Assembly (NCBI GenBank): GCA_009699015.1
Contig: WLOY01000015.1
Span: forward strand, 1 to 38,746
DNA length: 38,746 bases
Direction of reading: 5' to 3'
DNA from: Actinomycetota bacterium
Lineage (GTDB): Bacteria > Actinomycetota > Actinomycetes > S36-B12
In this document: positions 1 to 9,581 of the stretch, one piece after another
Position numbering within the stretch: the first letter of the stretch is position 1
How the letters are laid out: each line of letters starts with the position of its first letter
Translations under genes and position numbers: made by a program
Notes under the pieces: model-generated
The model's database searches: none
The model's input: the letters and a program-made list of their open reading frames with translations, nothing else
Told to the model about the DNA's origin: nothing

Positions 1-111
1 ATCGGGGCCCTGCTCGCCCTGCCGCTTGCCGCAACCGTGAAGGCCTTCGTCGGGACCTACCTCCATCGAACAGAGGTCGTCGACGACGCACTCACCACCA
101 TCGAGACGTAG
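1..111 (+). CDS. AI-2E family transporter, C-terminal end (partial)
   Basis: An open frame runs in from the left edge and stops at TAG 109-111. Its 36 residues begin IGALLALPLAATVKAF and end with an acidic, hydrophilic tail. The GALLALPxAA segment followed by a Tyr/Arg-rich stretch and EVV-D resembles the last transmembrane helix and cytoplasmic tail of AI-2E/PerM-type exporters, which are polytopic membrane proteins of about 350 residues. Only about a tenth of such a protein is visible, so the family call rests on this short segment. It converges on ppa, with 10 nt between the two stop codons. Confidence 0.5.
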   Translation: MGALLALPLAATVKAFVGTYLHRTEVVDDALTTIET

Positions 112-121
112 GCGGTCCTTC

Positions 122-628
122 TCAGCCGTGCAGGCCGCCGCCGTCGGTGAACCTGGCCCACGAGGCGTGGATCTCAGCCTCGGCTTCGGCCCGGCCGGCC
201 CACGTGGCGCCCTCGACGCTCTTGCCCGGCTCGAGTTCCTTGTAGACCTCGAAGAAGTGCTGGATCTCCATGCGGTCGAACTCGGGCACGTGGTGGATAT
301 CGCGCAGGTGCTCCATGCGGGGATCGCCGGCAGGGACGCAGAGGACCTTGTCATCTCCGCCCGCCTCATCGGTCATGCGGAACATGCCGACCGTGCGGCA
401 GCGGATGAGGACGCCGGGGAAGGTCGGCTCCTGGGTGAGGACGAGTGCGTCGAGAGGATCGCCATCGAGGCCGAGCGAGTTCTCGATGAAGCCGTAGTCG
501 TGCGGGTACCTCGTCGAGGTGAAGAGCATGCGGTCCAGGCGAATCCGACCGGTCACGTGGTCCATCTCGTATTTGTTGCGGCTCCCCGCGGGAATCTCGA
601 TGGTGACGTCAAAGTCCAAGGGGATCAT
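122..628 (-). CDS. ppa: inorganic pyrophosphatase (family I)
   Basis: Hydrolyses cytoplasmic pyrophosphate to two phosphates, pulling biosynthetic reactions forward. The 168-residue length is typical of bacterial family I enzymes. Visible active-site elements are E11 and K19 in the [11 protein letters not shown] segment, the tyrosines of YPHDYGFI (41-48), and the metal-binding signature DGDPLD (55-60). A further acidic cluster (GGDDK and AGDPR) follows around residues 89-102. The gene is divergent from dacB, with 47 nt between the starts. In many Actinobacteria ppa lies head-to-head with dacB, which supports both calls. No unusual features. Confidence 0.97.
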   Translation of the reverse strand: MIPLDFDVTIEIPAGSRNKYEMDHVTGRIRLDRMLFTSTRYPHDYGFIENSLGLDGDPLDALVLTQEPTFPGVLIRCRTVGMFRMTDEAGGDDKVLCVPAGDPRMEHLRDIHHVPEFDRMEIQHFFEVYKELEPGKSVEGATWAGRAEAEAEIHASWARFTDGGGLHG

Positions 629-675
629 GCTGGCTAGTCTTCACCATGGGGCTTTGAAGCGAGAAGGGACACCGC

Positions 676-2061
676 GTGCGGGATCATGGACGGCGAACTC
701 ATGGTCGTCGGCTGACCGACGTCTGGCGCGCGGGGAGCGTGGGCTTGATCGTGGTACTCGCCGTGCTCATCGCGTCCATCGGACCGGCCGCGTCCGTCGA
801 CAACGTCGTTGCGCCAGGTTCCACGCCGCCGACCTCGCCGGCCGCTGCCGTGCTCTCGCCGACGCCCATCGCCAACTCAACAGCCCCCGCACCGACCCCG
901 ACGGGCATCCAGAAGGCTGTCAGCCCACTGCTGAAGGCGAGCACGCTTGGCCAGTTCAGTGCGGTCGTCATCGATCCCGCGACTGAGACGGTCCTGCTCG
1001 ACGTCCGCGCTGGCCGGCAGCGCACCCCCGCATCGACGATCAAACTGCTCACCGCGAGCGCGGCCCTGTCCGTTCTTGATCCCGGCGAGCGGCTGGCGAC
1101 CACCGTCCTGCTGAAGGACACGACCCTGACCCTCGTGGGCGGGGGCGACGCAACCCTCGCCCGCAAGGAGCAACCGGGAGTCGAGGCGGCGAACCTCTCT
1201 GCCCTGGCCGATCAGGTCGAGCAGAACGTCGCCGCGAACGCCGTTGAGTTGCAGTACGACGACTCGCTCTTCACCGGCCCGGAACTCGCGCCGGGGTGGC
1301 CATCGTCCTTCCCCCTCGACGGGGTCGTGGCACCGGTGACCGCGCTCATGGTCGATCAGGGCCGGGTCCGGCCGGGTGCGGCATCGAGGGTCGACAATCC
1401 CTCACGACTGGCGGCCCAGGTCCTCGCCGGGCTGCTGAAGAAGCGCGGCCTCACCGTCAGGATGATCGGCGAGGGGAAGGCACCAGAGGGGGCTACCGAG
1501 GTCGGCAGGGTCGAGTCGCCGACGATCCGTGATCTCGTCGAGCGCATGCTCACCGACTCGGAGAACGACCTTGCCGAGGCTCTCGGTCATCTTGTCGGCG
1601 GCCGGGTCAACGGCAAGTTCACCTTCGCATCTGGCGCGAAGGCGGTCGAGGAGACTGCGGCCAAGCTGGGATTGGCGGTCGATGGGCTGTCCGTCGTCGA
1701 CGGGAGCGGACTGTCGGGCCGTGACAAGGTCCCGCCGATCACGCTGGCCGGACTCCTCGTGAGCGTCGCGAGGCAGACTGATCCAGCGCTGTGGCCCATC
1801 GGCTCGGGGCTGCCCGTGGCGGGCTTCACCGGCACGCTCGATGACCGGTTCACGCGCGGCCTGACAGCAGACGCCGCCGGATATGTCCGGGCGAAGACCG
1901 GCACGCTGAGCGGTGTCGTGGGCCTAGCCGGTACCGTGAAAGACGTGGATGGACGTGTCTTGGTCTTCGCGGTGCTCGCGAACGACGTCCCCTCGCTCGA
2001 CGCCGCCCGCGACGCTCTCGACCAGTTTGCCTCCCGACTAGCGAAATGTGGGTGCTCTTGA
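676..2061 (+). CDS. dacB: D-alanyl-D-alanine carboxypeptidase/endopeptidase (PBP4, peptidase S13)
   Basis: Penicillin-binding protein 4 trims or cleaves peptidoglycan peptides outside the membrane. All three active-site motifs are present: S120-T-I-K123 (SxxK), S295-E-N297 (SxN) and K407-T-G (KTG). Residues 21-36 are a hydrophobic signal/anchor after a basic N-terminus, and a Pro/Ala/Thr-rich linker (about 45-78) leads to the catalytic domain. The GTG start is preceded by GAGAAGGGA at 661-669. The length (461 aa) suits the family. The stop overlaps the manA start (TGATG at 2059-2063), indicating translational coupling. Confidence 0.93.
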   Translation: MRDHGRRTHGRRLTDVWRAGSVGLIVVLAVLIASIGPAASVDNVVAPGSTPPTSPAAAVLSPTPIANSTAPAPTPTGIQKAVSPLLKASTLGQFSAVVIDPATETVLLDVRAGRQRTPASTIKLLTASAALSVLDPGERLATTVLLKDTTLTLVGGGDATLARKEQPGVEAANLSALADQVEQNVAANAVELQYDDSLFTGPELAPGWPSSFPLDGVVAPVTALMVDQGRVRPGAASRVDNPSRLAAQVLAGLLKKRGLTVRMIGEGKAPEGATEVGRVESPTIRDLVERMLTDSENDLAEALGHLVGGRVNGKFTFASGAKAVEETAAKLGLAVDGLSVVDGSGLSGRDKVPPITLAGLLVSVARQTDPALWPIGSGLPVAGFTGTLDDRFTRGLTADAAGYVRAKTGTLSGVVGLAGTVKDVDGRVLVFAVLANDVPSLDAARDALDQFASRLAKCGCS

Positions 2062-3104
2062 TGGCCAGTTCCGCCGTTCCGGTCCTGCTGCCAGTGAACC
2101 AGTTCGACCACTTCTACCGTGGGGGTGACCGCATCGGAGCGCTGCGTCGAGGCCCCGGTGGCCCGCAGCGGCCGGAGGAGTGGATCGGCTCGACGACGGC
2201 GCGCTTCGGCCAGGCACCCCAGGGTTTCAGCCGGCTTCCGGACGGACGACTCCTCATCGAGGCGATCGACGAGGATCCCGCCGCGTGGCTAGGCCCGGAG
2301 CACGTCGCCCGCTACGGGACGAGCACCGAGGTTCTCATCAAGCTCCTGGACCTCGACCAGCGGCTCCCGGTGCACCTGCACCCGAACCGCGAGTTCTCGC
2401 GGGCCCACCTCGGGCTTTCGCACGGCAAGACCGAGGCCTGGTACGTCCTCGACGCGCCCGAGGGCGCCGAGGTCGGCGTCGGCTTCAAGGAGGCGATGTC
2501 CCTCGAGCAGGTGAGCGACTGGGTGCGTGATCGCGACAGCGAGGCGCTCCTAGGAGCACTGCGCACGAGGGTGGTGAAGCCAGGCGATGCGATGCTCGTC
2601 CCCGCGGGCCTTCCCCACACGGTTCAGGCTGGAGTCTTCGTCCTGGAGCTTCAGGAGCCGACAGACCTGTCGATCCTCCTCGAATGGCAGGACTTCGCCG
2701 TCGATGGCGCGAAGGACGGCCATCTCGACCTCGGATTCGAGACGGCGCTCCAAGCCGTCGACCGGAGTGCGGTGTCCGACGCCGACCTCGATCGGCTCGT
2801 CCTCGCCCGGGAGCAGATCGAGGGCGCCGGGCTGTCGTCCGTCATGCCGGCGCAGGCCGACGCCTACTTCCGGGCGCACCGCATCGACACGAGCGCCGGC
2901 CCCGTGGAGGTCGAGCCGGGGTTCTCCGTCGTGCTCGTCCTCGAGGGCAGCGGCGTCATCCACTCGGACGCGGCATCCTTCGAGGTGGCCCGCGGCGACG
3001 TCGCGTTGATCCCGTTCGCGGCCGGCACCTGGAACCTCCACGGCGACGTGAAGGCGGTTGCCTGCCGCCCGCCGGCACCTGACGCCCCGGCGAATCCCCG
3101 CTGA
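2061..3104 (+). CDS. manA: mannose-6-phosphate isomerase, class I
   Basis: Interconverts fructose 6-phosphate and mannose 6-phosphate for GDP-mannose and cell-envelope sugars. The zinc-binding cupin signature is visible: LIKLLDLDQRLPVHLHPN (92-109) with HLHP at 105-108, then GKTEAWYVL with E125. A second cupin-like half (VEPGFSVVLVLEGSG) follows. I chose ATG 2061 over the in-frame ATG at 2046 because it gives the TGATG overlap with the dacB stop and a normal type I N-terminus; 347 aa results. It sits between dacB and the DUF2342 gene, where I would not expect manA from the usual order of this locus, so it may be a local insertion. Confidence 0.92.
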   Translation: MASSAVPVLLPVNQFDHFYRGGDRIGALRRGPGGPQRPEEWIGSTTARFGQAPQGFSRLPDGRLLIEAIDEDPAAWLGPEHVARYGTSTEVLIKLLDLDQRLPVHLHPNREFSRAHLGLSHGKTEAWYVLDAPEGAEVGVGFKEAMSLEQVSDWVRDRDSEALLGALRTRVVKPGDAMLVPAGLPHTVQAGVFVLELQEPTDLSILLEWQDFAVDGAKDGHLDLGFETALQAVDRSAVSDADLDRLVLAREQIEGAGLSSVMPAQADAYFRAHRIDTSAGPVEVEPGFSVVLVLEGSGVIHSDAASFEVARGDVALIPFAAGTWNLHGDVKAVACRPPAPDAPANPR

Positions 3105-3107
3105 CCC

Positions 3108-4145
3108 ATGGCCGAATCAGTTGAGTGGAGCCTGGCGGTCAGCACGGCAACGCGGCTTGCGCCAAAGGGGCCGGATCTTCCGAGGGCGCAGGCACGCGAG
3201 GCGGTCGCGATGCTGCGCGACCTGTCGGCCGAGGCGGTCGAGCCGGTGCGTCACGTCACCGGCCTGCACGTCCCCGGCGACGGTCGGGCGGCCGTTGTCG
3301 ATCGTCCGGCCTGGATTGCCTCGAATGTCACCGGAATGCGCATCGCGATGGGCCCGCTCCTCGACCGGATCGATGGTCGCGAGCCACCGGCCTTCGTCCG
3401 CGACCTTGGGTCCCGCGGAACGGCGCTGCAGATTGGTGCCGTCCTCGCATGGCTCTCCGGCAAGGTGCTCGGCCAGTACGAGGTCTTCACCGATCCAGGG
3501 GAGCGCGGCCGGCTCCTGCTCGTGGCCCCCACCATCGTGCATGTCGAGCAGCAGTTGCAGGTGCCCGCACGCGACTTCCGGCTGTGGGTGTGCCTGCACG
3601 AGGAAACTCATCGGGTCCAGTTCGGCGCTGTCCCGTGGCTCGCCGACTACCTCGCCTCGCTCGTCGGGGATTTCGTCGAGGCATCCGAGCTGGGGTTCGG
3701 GCAGTTGCTCAAGAGCCTCACCCAGGTCGCTCGCAGTGCCATCGGTACCGGAGGGGGGCCGAGGGAGCCGCTCATGGAGGCGGTCCAGAGCCCGGCCCAG
3801 CGAGTGGTGTTCGACCGGATGACCGGTCTCATGTCGCTCCTGGAGGGGCACGCCGACGTCGTGATGGACGAGGTCGGCCCGAAGGTGATCCCGAGCGTCG
3901 AGCTCATCCGGGAGCGCTTCACGAAGCGCCGAACCAACCCGTCGCCCGTTGACTCCGTCGCCCGCAAGGTACTCGGGATGGACGTCAAGCTCCGCCAGTA
4001 CAGCGAGGGTGCCGATTTCGTCAGGGCGGTGGTCGGCTCGGTCGGGATGAGCGGCTTCAACGAGGTCTGGACGTCTCCGGAGTCCCTGCCGAGCCGCGCC
4101 GAGATCAAGGCGCCGGGTCTATGGCTTGCGCGGATGGCCGGCTGA
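3108..4145 (+). CDS. zinc-dependent metallopeptidase, F420-associated family (DUF2342)
   Basis: Belongs to the actinobacterial family often annotated as coenzyme F420 biosynthesis-associated zinc metalloprotease. The HEETH zinc motif is at 164-168, and downstream LEGHADVVMDEVGP supplies the usual third-ligand/acidic region. The 345-residue length fits. The biochemical role is not established; the F420 label comes from co-occurrence of the family with F420-producing genomes, and no F420 gene is visible here. The start is 3 nt after the manA stop and the stop is 6 nt before tilS, so it is in the same operon. No signal peptide is seen, so it is probably cytoplasmic. Confidence 0.88.
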   Translation: MAESVEWSLAVSTATRLAPKGPDLPRAQAREAVAMLRDLSAEAVEPVRHVTGLHVPGDGRAAVVDRPAWIASNVTGMRIAMGPLLDRIDGREPPAFVRDLGSRGTALQIGAVLAWLSGKVLGQYEVFTDPGERGRLLLVAPTIVHVEQQLQVPARDFRLWVCLHEETHRVQFGAVPWLADYLASLVGDFVEASELGFGQLLKSLTQVARSAIGTGGGPREPLMEAVQSPAQRVVFDRMTGLMSLLEGHADVVMDEVGPKVIPSVELIRERFTKRRTNPSPVDSVARKVLGMDVKLRQYSEGADFVRAVVGSVGMSGFNEVWTSPESLPSRAEIKAPGLWLARMAG

Positions 4146-4151
4146 TCGCCG

Positions 4152-5168
4152 GTGGCGGAGCGATCGACGCTCGCAGTGCGCGATGCCGTGCGCCGCGCCC
4201 TAGCCGACATCGGGCCGGGAGAACTCGTCCTCGTCGCGTGCTCGGGCGGGGCCGATTCGCTGGCGCTGGGCGCCGCAGCGGCTTTCGTCGGCCCGCGTGC
4301 GGGATGGCGAGCGGGCGGGGTCGTCGTCGATCATCAGCTTCAGCCCGATTCGGCTGAGGTTGCCCGGTGGGCTGCCGGGGTGTGCGGGGCGCTTGGGCTC
4401 GGGCCGGTGACCGTGCGGCCCGTGAGGGTCGGCTCTGCGGGCGGCCCTGAGGCTGCCGCGCGCGAAGCGCGGTACGACGGCCTGCTGGCCGAGGCCCAGG
4501 CCTCGGGCGCGGCCGCTGTGCTCCTCGGCCATACCCTCGATGATCAGGCCGAGACGGTCCTCCTGAGACTCGCGAGGGGGTCTGGAGCGCGCTCGCTGGC
4601 GGCGATGGCTCCAAGGAGCGGGCTGTGGCGCCGGCCGCTGCTCGAACTGCCGCGCGCCGTCGTGCATGCCTCGGCGCGGGAGGCGCTGGCATCCGTCGGC
4701 GAGGCGCCCTGGGTTGATCCGCATAATGCCGATGCCCGCTTCGCGCGGGTGCGGGTTCGCGAATCGATGGGCACGCTCGCACGCGCGCTCGGCCCCGGGA
4801 TCGCCGGAGGGCTCTCCCGCTCTGCATCGCTCCTTCGGGACGATGCCGATGCGCTTGATGCCTGGGCCCAGCGCGAGATGGACGAGCATGCGTCGGGCGG
4901 ACGGATCGCGGTGCCTGCCCTCGCAGCCCTGCCCAGGGCGGTTCGGACGCGGGTGCTGCGGCGGATGTGCATCGCGGCGGGCGCCCTGGCCGGGGACCTC
5001 ACCCACGACCATGTGGCGACCGTGGAGCGACTCGTGTCGGAGTGGAGCGGTCAGGGTCCCACGAGCCTCCCGGGAGGGATCGCCGTGAGCCGTTCAGCCG
5101 GATGGGTTAGCGTCGGCCCCGCACCACCACGTTTGCGTGCCCCGGACGTCCCCCCGACCCAGGAGTAG
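4152..5168 (+). CDS. tilS: tRNA(Ile)-lysidine synthase
   Basis: Uses ATP to attach lysine to C34 of the AUA-reading tRNA-Ile. This changes both codon recognition and aminoacylation identity, so the enzyme is usually essential. The PP-loop SGGADS is at 31-36. It is followed by the TilS-type segments VVDHQLQPDSAEVARWA and GHTLDDQAETVLLRLARGSG. The protein is 338 aa with a GTG start, in the shorter size class common in Actinobacteria. It lies between the DUF2342 gene and hpt, the conserved actinobacterial order (tilS-hpt-ftsH). The hpt start is 3 nt after its stop. Confidence 0.96.
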   Translation: MAERSTLAVRDAVRRALADIGPGELVLVACSGGADSLALGAAAAFVGPRAGWRAGGVVVDHQLQPDSAEVARWAAGVCGALGLGPVTVRPVRVGSAGGPEAAAREARYDGLLAEAQASGAAAVLLGHTLDDQAETVLLRLARGSGARSLAAMAPRSGLWRRPLLELPRAVVHASAREALASVGEAPWVDPHNADARFARVRVRESMGTLARALGPGIAGGLSRSASLLRDDADALDAWAQREMDEHASGGRIAVPALAALPRAVRTRVLRRMCIAAGALAGDLTHDHVATVERLVSEWSGQGPTSLPGGIAVSRSAGWVSVGPAPPRLRAPDVPPTQE

Positions 5169-5171
5169 GCC

Positions 5172-5726
5172 TTGCGCCCTGAAGACATCGACGGCGATCT
5201 CGACCACGTGCTCCTCACCGAGGAGCAGATCCTCGAGCGAATCGGGGAGCTCGCGGAGCAGATCGAGCGGGACTACGAGGGCAGGGACCTGCTCCTCGTG
5301 GGCGTGCTCAAGGGCGCGATCATGATCATGGCCGACCTGGCCCGCGCGCTCGGTCGCAGCACCGAGATGGACTGGATGGCGGTGTCGTCGTACGGTTCCG
5401 GCACGAAGTCCAGTGGGGTCGTGCGGATCCTCAAGGACCTCGACTGCGATATCGCGGGCCGCAATGTGCTCCTCGTCGAGGACATCCTCGACTCTGGCCT
5501 CACGCTGTCCTGGCTCATGAAGAACCTCTCTTCCCGAGGCCCGGCGTCGGTTGAGGTGTTCACGCTGCTGCGCAAGCCGGAGGCGATGAAGGTGCAGGTC
5601 ACCCCGAATTACGTCGGCTTCGACATCCCGAATGAGTTCGTCGTCGGGTACGGGCTCGACTATTCCCAGCAGTACCGGAACCTTCGCTGTGTCGGGACGC
5701 TCGCCAAGCACGTCTACGGCGGCTAA
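5172..5726 (+). CDS. hpt: hypoxanthine phosphoribosyltransferase
   Basis: Salvages hypoxanthine and guanine to IMP and GMP using PRPP. The PRPP-binding loop [13 protein letters not shown] lies at 99-111. The [11 protein letters not shown] loop (72-82) and [24 protein letters not shown] near the C-terminus are typical of bacterial HGPRT. Translation starts at TTG 5172, supported by AGGAG at 5161-5165 with 6-nt spacing. The length of 184 aa is normal. It is last in the dacB-to-hpt run and is followed by a 381-nt gene-free region. Confidence 0.96.
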   Translation: MRPEDIDGDLDHVLLTEEQILERIGELAEQIERDYEGRDLLLVGVLKGAIMIMADLARALGRSTEMDWMAVSSYGSGTKSSGVVRILKDLDCDIAGRNVLLVEDILDSGLTLSWLMKNLSSRGPASVEVFTLLRKPEAMKVQVTPNYVGFDIPNEFVVGYGLDYSQQYRNLRCVGTLAKHVYGG

Positions 5727-5767
5727 CCCCGCCCCGCTCCCGCCCCGCCCCGCCCCGCCCCGCCCCC
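5727..5767. repeat. CCCCG pentamer run downstream of hpt
   Basis: Directly after the hpt stop there are about eight near-perfect CCCCG units, one interrupted by CTCCCG. This is a simple-sequence tract prone to slippage. I see no stem-loop in it and no coding capacity in keeping with the neighbours. Confidence 0.85.
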
Positions 5768-6004
5768 AGTCATTTCGTCCAGAATCCGGCTCAAACCACC
5801 ATGATTTGCGTCATTTGACCGCGTTTTCGGTCATCTCATCCAGTGGACTCGGACGAAGTTTGACCGTTGAGCAAGTCGTAGCACGGTTCTCGCTCGGACG
5901 TCGCTCGTGGGATAACCAGCCGGTGCGCGGGGATGAGATGACCCATTTCGTGCCCAACTGACCATCCAGACGGTCAGTTGAGCCGGATGCTGGATGAAAT
6001 GGCT
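5768..6004. repeat. nested palindromic intergenic element
   Basis: The hpt-ftsH spacer is organised symmetrically. The outer arms, 5768-5794 and 5978-6004, are 27-nt inverted repeats matching at 24 of 27 positions (core TCATTTCRTCCAG...ATCCGGCTCAA). Inner arms GGTCATCTCATCC (5829-5841) and GGATGAGATGACC (5931-5943) are a perfect 13-nt inverted repeat. A separate hairpin, CAACTGACC/GGTCAGTTG (5955-5963 and 5972-5980), overlaps the right outer arm. No convincing gene lies between the arms. It resembles a REP/BIME or MITE-like unit, but no flanking target duplication was found and I cannot test copy number. Confidence 0.7.
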
Positions 6005-6095
6005 CGGGGTGAGGCCTCGGGGCGAAGATGAGTGAGTGCGGGTTCGCTGTGCGCGGACAATGCTTCGCGCGGCGGGATGATTTGTATTCCCGTAC

Positions 6096-6101
6096 TACCC
6101 T
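6096..6101 (+). promoter_or_regulatory. putative -10 box of ftsH (leaderless)
   Basis: TACCCT matches the actinobacterial TAnnnT -10 pattern and ends 6 nt before the GTG at 6108. Transcription would therefore begin at or next to the start codon. No clear -35 is visible. The same geometry occurs before 10985, 13332 and 20757. Confidence 0.4.
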
Positions 6102-6107
6102 CAAGGG

Positions 6108-8096
6108 GTGGATATGAAGCGGATCGTTCGAGGCCCGATCTTTTGGATCGTGCTGGCGGTGATGTTCGTCCTGCTGGGCTCGAGCCTGATCTCGGGCATC
6201 GGGGCTCCGAACCAGGTCGATACCAGCCAGGCAGTGGGCGAGATCCAAAGCGGTCAGGTCGATACCGCGACCATAATCGACCGCGATCAGGTCCTCGAGA
6301 TGACCCTGAAGGATGGCTCGAAGGTCCGCACCTCCTACATCACCGGCCAGGGCGTCAAGCTCCAGGAGCTGCTCCAGGAGAAGGCCGACTCGGGAGCGCT
6401 GCCCGGCGGCTACAACGTGGTGGTCCCGACCGAGAACATCCTCGTCACCCTGCTCGTGTCCCTCCTGCCGATCGCCCTCGTCATCTTCCTGCTCTTCTTC
6501 TTCATGGGCCAGATGCAGGGCGGCGGCAACCGCATCATGAACTTCGGCAAGTCCAAGGCGAAGATGGTGTCGAAGGACATGCCGCAGACCACGTTCGCCG
6601 ATGTGGCCGGCGCCGACGAGGCGGTCGAGGAACTCCAGGAGATCAAGGAGTTCTTGGCCGAGCCGGCAAAGTTCCAGGCGGTGGGCGCGAAGATCCCCAA
6701 GGGCGTCCTGCTCTACGGCCCGCCCGGAACGGGCAAGACCCTCCTGGCCCGGGCTGTTGCCGGCGAGGCCGGCGTGCCCTTCTTCTCGATCTCGGGGTCG
6801 GACTTCGTCGAGATGTTCGTCGGCGTGGGGGCGAGCCGCGTGCGCGACCTGTTCGAGCAGGCCAAGACGAATGCCCCCGCGATCATCTTCATCGACGAGA
6901 TCGATGCCGTCGGCCGCCACCGCGGCGCCGGCCTCGGCGGCGGTCACGACGAGCGCGAGCAGACCCTCAATCAGATGCTCGTCGAGATGGACGGCTTCGA
7001 CGTCAGCCAGAACGTCATCCTCATCGCCGCGACGAACCGACCGGACATCCTTGACCCCGCACTCCTGCGCCCCGGCCGCTTCGACCGCCAGATCGCCGTC
7101 GACCGGCCCGACCTCAATGGCCGTGAGGCCATCCTCAAGGTGCATGCGCAAGGCAAGCCGATGGCCCCGGGTGTCGACCTGCGCGCCGTCGCGAAGCGGA
7201 CTCCCGGCTTCACCGGGGCCGACCTTGCCAACGTCCTGAACGAGGCCGCGCTGCTCACCGCCCGCCAGGGCGGCTCGTTCGTCGACAACGCCGAACTCGA
7301 CGAGGCAATCGATCGGGTCATCGCCGGTCCGCAGAAGCGCACCCGGGCGATGGATGACCACGAGAAGAAGATCACCGCCTACCACGAGGCCGGCCACGCC
7401 CTCGTTGCAGCGGCGCTGCCCGGCAACGACCCGGTGCACAAGATCACGATCCTCCCGCGCGGTCGTGCGCTCGGCTACACGATGGTCCTGCCCGAGCAGG
7501 AGCGGTACTCGACGACCCGCAGCGAGATGCAAAACCAACTCGCGTACATGCTCGGGGGCCGGGCTGCCGAGGAACTCATCTTCCACGACCCAACGACCGG
7601 TGCCTCGAACGACATCGAGAAGGCGACATCCCTCGCACGGGCAATGGTCACCCAGTACGGCATGACCGAGCGACTCGGTGCCATCCGCTATGGCCAAGAG
7701 CAGGGCGAGGTATTCCTCGGCCGCGACATGGGCCATCAGCGCGACTACTCCGAGGAGGTGGCGGCGGCCATTGACGAGGAGGTCCGGACCTTCATCGAGT
7801 CAGCGCATCAGGAGGCCTACGACTGCCTTGTTGCCAATCGCGACATCCTCGATGCCCTCGTCGTTGAACTCCTCGAGAAGGAGACTCTCGACAAGGCCCA
7901 GATCGAAGCAGTCTTCGAGGCGCTCACCCTGCGCGAGCGGCGCCCGGCCTGGACGGGCTCAGCACGCCGGTTGCCAGATGAGCGTGGCCCGATCGCCACG
8001 GCAGTCCTGACCCCGATCGAGACCCTTCCGTTGCCGGCGGAGTCGTCGAATGGCCACCACCCGAGCGGCGACACGACTGGCGACGAGCCTTCGTGA
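6108..8096 (+). CDS. ftsH: ATP-dependent zinc metalloprotease FtsH
   Basis: Membrane-anchored AAA+ protease that degrades misfolded or short-lived membrane and regulatory proteins. Two transmembrane helices (about 11-30 and 111-133) flank a short extracytoplasmic domain. The AAA module has Walker A GPPGTGKT (204-211), Walker B IIFIDEID and the SRH segment ending GRFDRQ. The zinc protease motif HEAGH lies near 426-430. Length is 662 aa. GTG 6108 gives MDMKR, like other actinobacterial FtsH N-termini, and fits a leaderless start; ATG 6114 with AAGGGG 5 nt upstream is the alternative. The stop overlaps folE (GTGA), coupling it to the folate genes. Confidence 0.96.
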   Translation: MDMKRIVRGPIFWIVLAVMFVLLGSSLISGIGAPNQVDTSQAVGEIQSGQVDTATIIDRDQVLEMTLKDGSKVRTSYITGQGVKLQELLQEKADSGALPGGYNVVVPTENILVTLLVSLLPIALVIFLLFFFMGQMQGGGNRIMNFGKSKAKMVSKDMPQTTFADVAGADEAVEELQEIKEFLAEPAKFQAVGAKIPKGVLLYGPPGTGKTLLARAVAGEAGVPFFSISGSDFVEMFVGVGASRVRDLFEQAKTNAPAIIFIDEIDAVGRHRGAGLGGGHDEREQTLNQMLVEMDGFDVSQNVILIAATNRPDILDPALLRPGRFDRQIAVDRPDLNGREAILKVHAQGKPMAPGVDLRAVAKRTPGFTGADLANVLNEAALLTARQGGSFVDNAELDEAIDRVIAGPQKRTRAMDDHEKKITAYHEAGHALVAAALPGNDPVHKITILPRGRALGYTMVLPEQERYSTTRSEMQNQLAYMLGGRAAEELIFHDPTTGASNDIEKATSLARAMVTQYGMTERLGAIRYGQEQGEVFLGRDMGHQRDYSEEVAAAIDEEVRTFIESAHQEAYDCLVANRDILDALVVELLEKETLDKAQIEAVFEALTLRERRPAWTGSARRLPDERGPIATAVLTPIETLPLPAESSNGHHPSGDTTGDEPS

Positions 8097-8704
8097 CCGC
8101 CATCAACCCGGTGACCCTTGGCCAAGAGGTCCCGGCGGGGCCGTACGACGAGGCGGGGGTCGAGCGGGCGATCCGCGATCTCCTCGTCGCGATCGGCGAG
8201 GATCCGGCGAGGGACGGCCTGCAGGACACCCCGGCTCGCGTCGCGCGGGCCTACGGCGAGATGTTCGCCGGCCTTCGGTCCAGGGCCGAGGACGTCCTCA
8301 CGACCACCTTCGATATTGGGCACGGCGAGATGGTCATCGTCCGCGACATCGAGATGTACAGCACCTGCGAGCACCACCTCGTCCCGTTCCACGGTGTCGC
8401 GCACATCGGATACATCCCCAACGACAGCGGCCGCGTCACCGGGCTTTCGAAACTCGCGAGGCTCGTCGACGTCTACGCAAAGCGGCCGCAGGTCCAAGAG
8501 CGGCTCACCACCGAGATCGCCGATTCGCTCATGCGCATCCTTGAGCCGCGCGGGGCAATCGTCGTCATCGAGGCCGAGCACCTGTGCATGTCGATGCGCG
8601 GTGTTCGCAAGCCAGGGTCCAAGACCGTCACGAGCGCTGTTCGCGGCATCTTCCGCGAGGCTGCGCCCCGTGCCGAGGCGATGTCGCTCATCCAGGGTCG
8701 TTAG
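8093..8704 (+). CDS. folE: GTP cyclohydrolase I
   Basis: First step of the folate pathway: GTP to 7,8-dihydroneopterin triphosphate. The zinc ligands are visible as C92 and H95 in [10 protein letters not shown], and C165 in EHLCMSMRG. The segments [13 protein letters not shown] and [20 protein letters not shown] are family hallmarks. The protein is 203 aa. The GTG start lies inside the ftsH stop (GTGA), so it is translated as part of the ftsH-fol operon. It is followed by folP, folB and folK in pathway-related order. Confidence 0.97.
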   Translation: MTAINPVTLGQEVPAGPYDEAGVERAIRDLLVAIGEDPARDGLQDTPARVARAYGEMFAGLRSRAEDVLTTTFDIGHGEMVIVRDIEMYSTCEHHLVPFHGVAHIGYIPNDSGRVTGLSKLARLVDVYAKRPQVQERLTTEIADSLMRILEPRGAIVVIEAEHLCMSMRGVRKPGSKTVTSAVRGIFREAAPRAEAMSLIQGR

Positions 8705-8714
8705 GTCGCACCTC

Positions 8715-9581
8715 ATGGCACTGCGAGGTCTGCCGGCGGCACTTGCAGGTGTCGATCGCACGCTCGTCATGGGCATCCTCAACGTCACCCCCGACTCCTT
8801 CTCCGACGGCGGAGAGCATCTCGCTGCCGAGACGGCCATCGCGCACGGCCTCGCGATGCAGTCGCATGGCGCTGACATCGTCGATGTCGGCGGCGAGTCC
8901 ACCCGGCCTGGTGCTGTGCGCATCACGGCGGAGGAGGAGCAGGATCGGGTGCTCCCGGTGGTGGTTGGCCTCGTCGAGGCAGGCATAGCGGTGAGCATCG
9001 ACACGATGCGGGCGAGCACGGCGGCGGCGGCGGTTCGCGCAGGGGCCTGCATTGTCAATGACGTAAGCGGCGGCCTCGCCGACGATGAGATGTATCGCGC
9101 TGTCGCGGGCCTAGACGCTGCGTATGTGGTGATGCACTGGCGGGGCCCGAGCACCACCATGGATCGACTCGCGGTGTACGGCAACGTCGTCGCCGACGTC
9201 GTGGCTGAACTCGGTGCCCGCGTTGCCGAGGCCGTCGCATCCGGCATTGACCCTGCCTCGATCATCGTCGACCCTGGCCTTGGGTTTGCGAAGGAGGCCG
9301 ATCACAACTGGGCGCTCCTACGCGACCTCGGAGCCCTCGAGACCCTCGGCTTCCCCGTGCTCGTCGGGGCCTCGCGCAAGCGATTCCTCGGGTCACTCCT
9401 CGCCGAGCCGGCAGGGGGGGGAAGCGTGGAGCCGAGGGGCATGCGCGGCCGCGACCCTGCGACCGACGCCGTGTCAGCCCTCGCGTCGGCGGCGGGAGCC
9501 TGGGCCGTCCGGGTCCATGACGTGGGCAACTCGCGCGACGCCGTCCTCGTCGGGCGTGCCTGGGCGAGGGGGTTCGAATGA
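8715..9581 (+). CDS. folP: dihydropteroate synthase
   Basis: Condenses hydroxymethyl-dihydropterin pyrophosphate with p-aminobenzoate; this is the sulfonamide target. A TIM-barrel enzyme with the motifs MGILNVTPDSFSDGG, VDVGGESTRPG, VSIDTM, IVNDVSGG and LVGASRKRFLG all present. ATG 8715, 10 nt after the folE stop, gives 288 aa and a normal N-terminus. The same frame is open much further upstream, but that is folE sequence read out of frame. An insertion rich in Gly, Ser, Glu and Arg (about 232-248) follows the SRKRF loop. The stop overlaps the folB start (ATGA). Confidence 0.96.
   Translation: MALRGLPAALAGVDRTLVMGILNVTPDSFSDGGEHLAAETAIAHGLAMQSHGADIVDVGGESTRPGAVRITAEEEQDRVLPVVVGLVEAGIAVSIDTMRASTAAAAVRAGACIVNDVSGGLADDEMYRAVAGLDAAYVVMHWRGPSTTMDRLAVYGNVVADVVAELGARVAEAVASGIDPASIIVDPGLGFAKEADHNWALLRDLGALETLGFPVLVGASRKRFLGSLLAEPAGGGSVEPRGMRGRDPATDAVSALASAAGAWAVRVHDVGNSRDAVLVGRAWARGFE

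Noticed and set aside
5811..7736. 641-aa open frame on the minus strand opposite ftsH
   Set aside because: It lies antisense to a full set of FtsH motifs, is rich in Ala, Arg, Glu, Asp, His and Leu as expected from the complement of high-GC codons, and matches no domain.
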